Assembly: GCF_018333375.1 (NCBI RefSeq)
Contig: NZ_BORW01000002.1
Span: 1 to 64,000, forward strand
Length of the DNA: 64,000 bases
Direction: 5' to 3'
Source: Paenibacillus cookii
GTDB taxonomy: Bacteria > Bacillota > Bacilli > Paenibacillales > Paenibacillaceae
In this document: in pieces, positions 59,810 to 64,000 of the stretch
Numbering within the stretch: the stretch's first letter is position 1
Layout of the letters: the number at the start of each line of letters is the position of its first letter
Program-made: the position numbers and the translations under genes
The notes under the pieces: generated by a model
The model's input: only the letters and a program-made list of their open reading frames with translations
Databases searched by the model: none
What the model was told of the DNA's origin: nothing

Positions 59810-60898
59810 TTAACCGATGTCCGGAATATGGATTTCGACTTCCCTTTTCGTTTGCGAAGACCGTAAAATGCCGTCCAGGATCGCCTGGTTGCGCAAAATC
59901 TGCTCGCCCGGGATCGGTGCCGGCCCCCCTTCGCGGAGCGCGCGTACGAAATCTTTGATTTTTTCCTCGAACACGCTTAGTTTATGGTCGATCAGCGGAA
60001 TGATGCTTTCGGTATGATGGCCTTGGATATCATGGAATATGGATACCGCGCCGACGTTGCCGTCCCATACGCCTCCCCACGGGCCACTGCTGCCCGGGAG
60101 CACCTTCATCCCCGCATCCGTTCCGAGGAACATGGTGGCGCCGAGCGTATCCATGTGCATCGCCCAGGAGGTTTTAAAGTTCAGCACGAGATCGTTTTCA
60201 AACCGGACGATCGCAACGCCGAAGTCTTCCACGTCGAAGCGGTCCGCCTCCGGATGATATTTCGGGTTCGTGCCGAAATGGTTCGACGTGTAAGCCGACA
60301 CCGTCAGCGGTTTGGGATACCCGAGCGTATTTAAAGCCAGATCGAGCGAATAACAGCCGATATCGGCCATGGCCCCGGCTCCCGCGATCTCCTGCCGGAT
60401 GAACGTCCCGCCCGGCATGCCGCGGCGGCGTCCCCCGCCGGTTTCTACATAATAAACTTTGCCGAGCTGGCCCTTCTGCACCAAATCCTTGATCAGCCCC
60501 ATATTCGGGTCGTAACGCGGCTGAAAACCGATGTTCAGCATATTTCCGGTTTGCTTTGCGACCTGCACCATTTCGACGGCCTGTTCGAGCGTGACCGACA
60601 TCGGCTTTTCCAGCATGACATGTTTGCCGGCGCGCAGCGAATCGATCGTCGTCTGGTAATGGGCGACGTTCGGCGTGCAAATGCTTACGCCGTCGAGTTC
60701 CATTTCCAGCATCTTGCGGTGATCGTCAAAGCCTTTGGCCTGCTGCAAATCCCAGCGCTTGATGAACTCTTCCGCCCGTCCCGGCAAAATGTCGGCCACG
60801 CCGACGATTTCCACGTCTTCGATGCGTTTATAAGCGCGGACATGCTCGCCGGCAATGCCGCCGCTTCCGATAATCCCAATCCGATAAATCTTTCCCAC
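59810..60898 (-). CDS. Gfo/Idh/MocA family oxidoreductase
   Basis: This 362-residue NAD(P)-dependent sugar dehydrogenase has an N-terminal Rossmann domain (GIIGSGGIAGEH at about 8-19, EKPMSV near 98 with the conserved EKP Lys) and a C-terminal alpha/beta substrate domain (about 125-360; the GAMADIGCYSLDLAL motif with conserved Asp and a following Tyr/His). The start is probably GTG 60898, eight bases after AGGGGG; an ATG three codons earlier abuts that site. It is last in a three-gene unit with an AraC regulator and another family member. The substrate is unknown. Confidence 0.87.
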   Translation of the reverse strand: MGKIYRIGIIGSGGIAGEHVRAYKRIEDVEIVGVADILPGRAEEFIKRWDLQQAKGFDDHRKMLEMELDGVSICTPNVAHYQTTIDSLRAGKHVMLEKPMSVTLEQAVEMVQVAKQTGNMLNIGFQPRYDPNMGLIKDLVQKGQLGKVYYVETGGGRRRGMPGGTFIRQEIAGAGAMADIGCYSLDLALNTLGYPKPLTVSAYTSNHFGTNPKYHPEADRFDVEDFGVAIVRFENDLVLNFKTSWAMHMDTLGATMFLGTDAGMKVLPGSSGPWGGVWDGNVGAVSIFHDIQGHHTESIIPLIDHKLSVFEEKIKDFVRALREGGPAPIPGEQILRNQAILDGILRSSQTKREVEIHIPDIG

Positions 60899-60911
60899 GA
60901 AAGCCATCCCC

Positions 60912-61862
60912 CTATATTTTCGCGTGTGTCATCCGATATTCCGTCGGCGTCATCCCGAATCTTTTTTTGAATACCGTATGCAGGTAGCTGCCGCTCGAAA
61001 ACCCTTCCAGGCCGGCAATGACGTCGATCGGATCCTTCGTTTCCGTCAGCCGTTTGCAGATCGATTTCAGACGAAAGTCCTCCAAAATCTCGCTGAACGA
61101 GCGGCCGTCGCCAAGATCCCTGAGGATCCGCTGCAGCTGTCTGCTGCTGATATGCAGCTTGTCGGCGACGTCGTCCAAGACGATCTCCCCCGCCGAATTG
61201 GCTTCGATGTATTCCATGGCCAGCTGGTACCGGTAAGCCTTCATGTCCCTCGCGGGCAGCAGCGCCTCCATCGGCTCCGATTCGTAAGCCCTGACCGCGC
61301 GCAGCAAAATTTGGATGACGCTGTGTTTGATCGTCGTATACAGCCCGGCATATTTCATATGGGCCGCCTGATAAGCCTCCAGGAAATAAGGCATGGCCCG
61401 ATGAGCGTCCATGACCGGTTTGAGCGGCAATGTTTTCAGCTTCTCCATGCAATCCTGGGCTTCGGCGATTTCCCACGGATCGGCGGCATGGCGGGTGCGC
61501 CTGCCCTGGCCCTTTTCTTTCTCCGCCAGGTTGACGATATCGACATGGAGGCAAAGCTCATCCATCGCTTCCTCGGCATCCGCCTCCTGGTAATGCATTA
61601 CGCCCGGTCCCGTCAAATAAAACATGCCCTCGCGCAGCGTGAACGGCTCCTGTTCCAGGATGACCATCCCTTTGCCGCGCGGAATAAAATGAAACTCGTA
61701 TTCGGCGTGCTTGTGAAAAGACACCATTTTCCCCGGGGGAAACGTAATGAGGTGAAATCGCAGGACGCGAATCTCATAGTTCCCCCAATACACTTTCAGA
61801 TCCAGCCGTTCCAGAGCGTCTGCGCGCTCCGTCATCATTTCATACGGAAAGTTGTTCATCAT
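60912..61862 (-). CDS. AraC family transcriptional regulator
   Basis: This 316-residue regulator has an N-terminal cupin sensor domain (about 25-110; HKHAEYEFHFIPRGKG, REGMFYLTGPGVMHYQE) and a C-terminal double HTH (about 215-312; DVADKLHISSRQLQRILRD and SGSYLHTVFKKRFGMTPTEYR, core FKKRFGMTPTEYR). It sits between two Gfo/Idh/MocA genes on the same strand and probably activates the cluster in response to a sugar. Direct repeats upstream of the preceding gene are candidate sites. AAGGA eight bases before the ATG. Confidence 0.92.
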   Translation of the reverse strand: MMNNFPYEMMTERADALERLDLKVYWGNYEIRVLRFHLITFPPGKMVSFHKHAEYEFHFIPRGKGMVILEQEPFTLREGMFYLTGPGVMHYQEADAEEAMDELCLHVDIVNLAEKEKGQGRRTRHAADPWEIAEAQDCMEKLKTLPLKPVMDAHRAMPYFLEAYQAAHMKYAGLYTTIKHSVIQILLRAVRAYESEPMEALLPARDMKAYRYQLAMEYIEANSAGEIVLDDVADKLHISSRQLQRILRDLGDGRSFSEILEDFRLKSICKRLTETKDPIDVIAGLEGFSSGSYLHTVFKKRFGMTPTEYRMTHAKI

Positions 61863-61907
61863 GAAGCACAGTCCTTGATTCCATATATTTTATTTCGGCA
61901 CCTGAAT

Positions 61908-62909
61908 TTAAGCTTGAAGATCGGATATACGAATGCCGCGGTGCTCGCGCGCCGATTGGTTCGCCGCCTCCATCAGTTTCGTCAATTCAAGGGCATACGC
62001 CACGTTCTCGTCGGCCGTCGTGTCGTTCTGGATATGGCCGACCCATTGCTGGAACGCGCTTTCACGCGGCCCCGGCACCGGAAGCTCTACCCAACCGTCG
62101 CTGTATTCGCTTTTCCGGGCCGTACGGATGAGAAGCTTTTCCTCAGGCGTGCCGTAAAGCAGCGTGCCGTCCGTGCCGTGAACTTCGATGCAGAACGGAG
62201 AGAAGCTGTTCACGAAGCCCGCTTCCACGATCCCGATCGCCCCGGACGGCGTCGACAGCGTCGCTACCGCGTTATCCTCGACTTCTTTGCCCGTAACGTA
62301 ACCGTATTCCGCTTTGACCTCGACAGGCTCCTGCTGCAGGAACAAACGCGTCAAATACATCGGGTGGCAGCCCAGATCGATGAGCGCTCCGCCGAAGGTA
62401 TCTTCCAGCTTGTAAAAATGGTCCGGCAGCCAACCCGCGGTAGACCCGTTGTGGGACAAACGGACGCGTACCAACGTCACTTTTCCGAGTAGCTCCTGAT
62501 CGAGAATTTCGCGGATCGCCAGCGTGTATCCGTCATTCAGACGCGGCAGCGAAACCGTCAGCTTCACGTTATGGCGTTTGACCGCCTCCAAAATCTCGTT
62601 TGCTTCGTGCAGCGTCGGCGCAAGCACTTTTTCCGTGAAAATATGCTTGCCGGCGGCTGCCGCCTTCAGCATCACGTCGCGGTGCATCCGCGTCGGAGCG
62701 TCCACGATCACGCCGTCGATGTCGTCGCGGCCGAGCATTTCGTCGAGGGATTCATGGAAGTCCACGCCTTGCTTGTCTGCGGCTTCCTTGCCCCGCTGCG
62801 GGTTTTCGTCCCAAACCGCGACGATTTCCGTGTCCGGATGCTCCTGGGCTTGTTTCGTATAATCCCAAGCATGCACGTGCCAATAGCTAATTTTACCTAT
62901 TCTGATCAT
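61908..62909 (-). CDS. Gfo/Idh/MocA family oxidoreductase
   Basis: This 333-residue protein of the family has a diverged N-terminal cofactor region (IRIGKISYWHVHAWDY instead of the usual G-x-G-x-x-G), DAPTRMHRDVML, TEKVLAPTLHEA (E-K-x Lys kept) and the substrate-side GGALIDLGCHPMYLTRLF with Asp and His. Loss of the glycine motif, with His residues in its place, suggests altered cofactor handling or a non-redox role. GGGGTGG precedes the ATG at 62909. It is first gene of the unit with the AraC regulator, 45 bases before it. Confidence 0.86.
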   Translation of the reverse strand: MIRIGKISYWHVHAWDYTKQAQEHPDTEIVAVWDENPQRGKEAADKQGVDFHESLDEMLGRDDIDGVIVDAPTRMHRDVMLKAAAAGKHIFTEKVLAPTLHEANEILEAVKRHNVKLTVSLPRLNDGYTLAIREILDQELLGKVTLVRVRLSHNGSTAGWLPDHFYKLEDTFGGALIDLGCHPMYLTRLFLQQEPVEVKAEYGYVTGKEVEDNAVATLSTPSGAIGIVEAGFVNSFSPFCIEVHGTDGTLLYGTPEEKLLIRTARKSEYSDGWVELPVPGPRESAFQQWVGHIQNDTTADENVAYALELTKLMEAANQSAREHRGIRISDLQA

Positions 62910-62987
62910 GTTCAGCCACCCCAATGTTTAATTTAAGGACATCATGCCATTAATCTATCACAGGAAATACCGATAATACAGTGTAAC

Positions 62988-63017
62988 ATTGCGACAATAA
63001 GCTTCAATATTGCGACA
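62988..63017 (-). promoter_or_regulatory. AraC-type direct repeats upstream of the Gfo/Idh operon
   Basis: TGTCGCAAT occurs twice in the same orientation on the minus strand (63009-63017 and 62988-62996), 21 bp apart, two helical turns. The nearer copy overlaps the probable -35 region, with TATTAT following as -10. This is the usual layout for AraC-family activators. Confidence 0.65.
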
Positions 63018-63041
63018 CAACGGCCAGACCGTCCCGATGAC

Positions 63042-63080
63042 AAAAAGCCCACTCTCTCTTTGATAAAAGGGTGAGCTTTT
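63042..63080 (-). terminator. Terminator-like hairpin after the truncated Gfo/Idh gene
   Basis: AAAAGCTCAC / GTGGGCTTTTT arms, with a T tract on the minus strand, enclose a long loop. The stem has a mismatch and is of moderate strength. Confidence 0.6.
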
Positions 63081-63089
63081 CCTATGAAC

Positions 63090-64000
63090 CTATTTAAAAT
63101 AGACCGTTTTGCCCGTGCGCGCCGATTCGTAGATCGCTTCCAGCACCTCGGTGACGACCAATGCCTGCTCCGGTTTCACCATCGGTTCGGTATCGTTCAG
63201 GATGCTGTCGATCCAAAGCCGGCATTCCCTTGCGGCCTGGCTCTCCGACTTGCCGTCGAAATAAGCGACGCCGCCTGTGTTCAGCTCCGGCAGCTTGGTG
63301 TACAAATGACCCATCTCTTCGCCGTTGATCCGCAGTCCGTCGCGCATGTCCGCGCCGGCTTCGGTCCCGCACAGCGTCGCCTTCGCTTCGCCGACGTCCA
63401 GCGTATTCAGCGCCCAGCTCGATTCGAGGATGACGGTGGCCCCGTTTTCCATCGTGATGAATCCGAATGCCGAATCTTCGACGGTAAACTGCTCGGGATC
63501 CCACGGACCAAACGCGTTGGCGGCGTCCTTTTTGCTGCCGAGCTTATGGTATACGTTTCCGACGACGCTTTTGACCTTGTAGTTATCCATCAGCCAAAGC
63601 GTCAAATCGAGCGCATGCGTGCCGATGTCGATGAGCGGGCCGCCGCCTTGCTCCTCTTCGTTCAGGAACACGCCCCAGGTCGGTACGGCGCGTCTGCGGA
63701 TGGCATGGGCCTTCGCGAAATAGACGTCGCCCAAATCTCCGCGTTCGCATATTTTTTTGAGAAGCAGCGAATCCGGTCGGTAACGGTTGTCATATCCGAT
63801 CGTCAGCTTTTTGCCCGTGCGTCTGGCCGTTTCCAGCATCGCTCTGGCTTCCTCCGAAGTTTTTGCCATCGGCTTTTCGCACATCACGTGTTTGCCGGCT
63901 TCCAGCGCAGCGATGGTAATGAACGAGTGGGACTTGTTCGGCGTGCAGACATGGACCAGGTCGATGCTTTCGTCCTTTAACAGTTCCTTGTAATCCGTAT
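63090..64000 (-). CDS. Gfo/Idh/MocA family oxidoreductase (N-terminus beyond the window)
   Basis: The frame is open to the right edge and lacks its start: residues such as DLVHVCTPNKSHSFITIAAL precede MCEKPMAKTSEEA, so roughly the first 60-70 residues, including the cofactor glycine motif, lie outside. Visible parts are the EKP Lys, a substrate domain with GGGPLIDIGTHALDLTLWLM (Asp and His conserved, core LIDIGTHALDL) and the C-terminal VTEVLEAIYESARTGKTV typical of inositol or myo-sugar dehydrogenase relatives. A shorter frame from an internal Met at 63887 is not the real start. It is the third family member in the cluster. Confidence 0.88.
   Translation of the reverse strand, partial: TDYKELLKDESIDLVHVCTPNKSHSFITIAALEAGKHVMCEKPMAKTSEEARAMLETARRTGKKLTIGYDNRYRPDSLLLKKICERGDLGDVYFAKAHAIRRRAVPTWGVFLNEEEQGGGPLIDIGTHALDLTLWLMDNYKVKSVVGNVYHKLGSKKDAANAFGPWDPEQFTVEDSAFGFITMENGATVILESSWALNTLDVGEAKATLCGTEAGADMRDGLRINGEEMGHLYTKLPELNTGGVAYFDGKSESQAARECRLWIDSILNDTEPMVKPEQALVVTEVLEAIYESARTGKTVYFK

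Noticed and set aside
60924-62492. Long plus-strand open frame opposite the AraC and Gfo/Idh genes
   Set aside because: It spans two real genes on the other strand; composition and lack of a start signal mark it as a shadow.
1-64000. CRISPR arrays, tRNA or rRNA genes, prophage modules
   Set aside because: No regularly spaced repeats, cloverleaf-like or rRNA-like stretches, and no phage structural genes were recognised on either strand.

Overview
The window reads as chromosome of an endospore-forming, moderately GC-rich Firmicute, most likely Paenibacillaceae (Paenibacillus or a close relative). The grounds are a GerA/GerB/GerC germinant-receptor operon, copper-amine-oxidase-type stalk domains on secreted proteins, a SigV/RsiV/OatA lysozyme-response locus, an ErmD-like methyltransferase with its leader peptide, strong AGGAGG ribosome sites and B. 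subtilis-like operator sequences. No rRNA, tRNA, CRISPR array, prophage or complete transposon was seen. All calls come from reading the sequence; no database search was run.

Layout. 1-130: four tandem hairpins, probably the end of an IS200/IS605-type element. 160-9328: MATE exporter, VOC protein, GH84 hexosaminidase with a cre-like site, a YdjI/YdjG-type SPFH and zinc-ribbon pair behind an ECF-type promoter, a luciferase-like oxidoreductase with a UPF0291 protein, and an Rrf2 regulator with a nested operator dyad. 9478-14290: a SigV-type stress locus (anti-sigma, sigma, OatA-like O-acetyltransferase, and a secreted protein resembling the RsiV sensor domain). Its three transcription units carry the same ECF promoter motif. 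14470-20595: TIM-barrel isomerase, arylamine N-acetyltransferase, two SDR dehydrogenases divergent from a LysR regulator, cardiolipin synthase. 20604-20816: a 167-bp MITE-like insertion in a terminator. 20832-28184: GH18-like secreted protein, TetR plus DHA2 efflux pump, 2Fe-2S ferredoxin, LacI regulator, LTA-synthase-like sulfatase.

28491-32573 is a compact alkylation-damage operon (AdaA, O6-methylguanine methyltransferase, a 2OG-Fe(II) oxygenase, an SPL-type radical SAM protein, AlkA-like and AlkD-like glycosylases). 32844-36542 is the germinant-receptor operon. 36666-38520 holds an EamA exporter and a metallophosphoesterase. 38653-41678 is a Zur-box-preceded operon (CobW-type GTPase, YcgR-like permease, YcgQ-like partner). 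41743-44133 holds an acyl-CoA-dehydrogenase-like flavoprotein and the inducible erm gene with leader peptide, attenuator and promoter.

44157-49114 is a copper module: CsoR, CopA, a histidine-rich protein broken by a one-base frameshift, a half-size sulfite/nitrite-reductase-like protein and a glutaredoxin. Then come a YitT protein, the KhtT/KhtU K+/H+ antiporter, a small orphan membrane protein, CysJ/CysI sulfite reductase, DUF2243 plus CtaG-like membrane proteins, Cu/Zn superoxide dismutase and an MFS transporter. 59810-64000 is a sugar-type cluster of three Gfo/Idh/MocA oxidoreductases (the last cut by the window edge) and an AraC regulator, with 21-bp-spaced direct repeats upstream.

The recurrent theme is envelope, metal, drug and DNA-damage stress, with many units carrying readable cis-regulatory sites.
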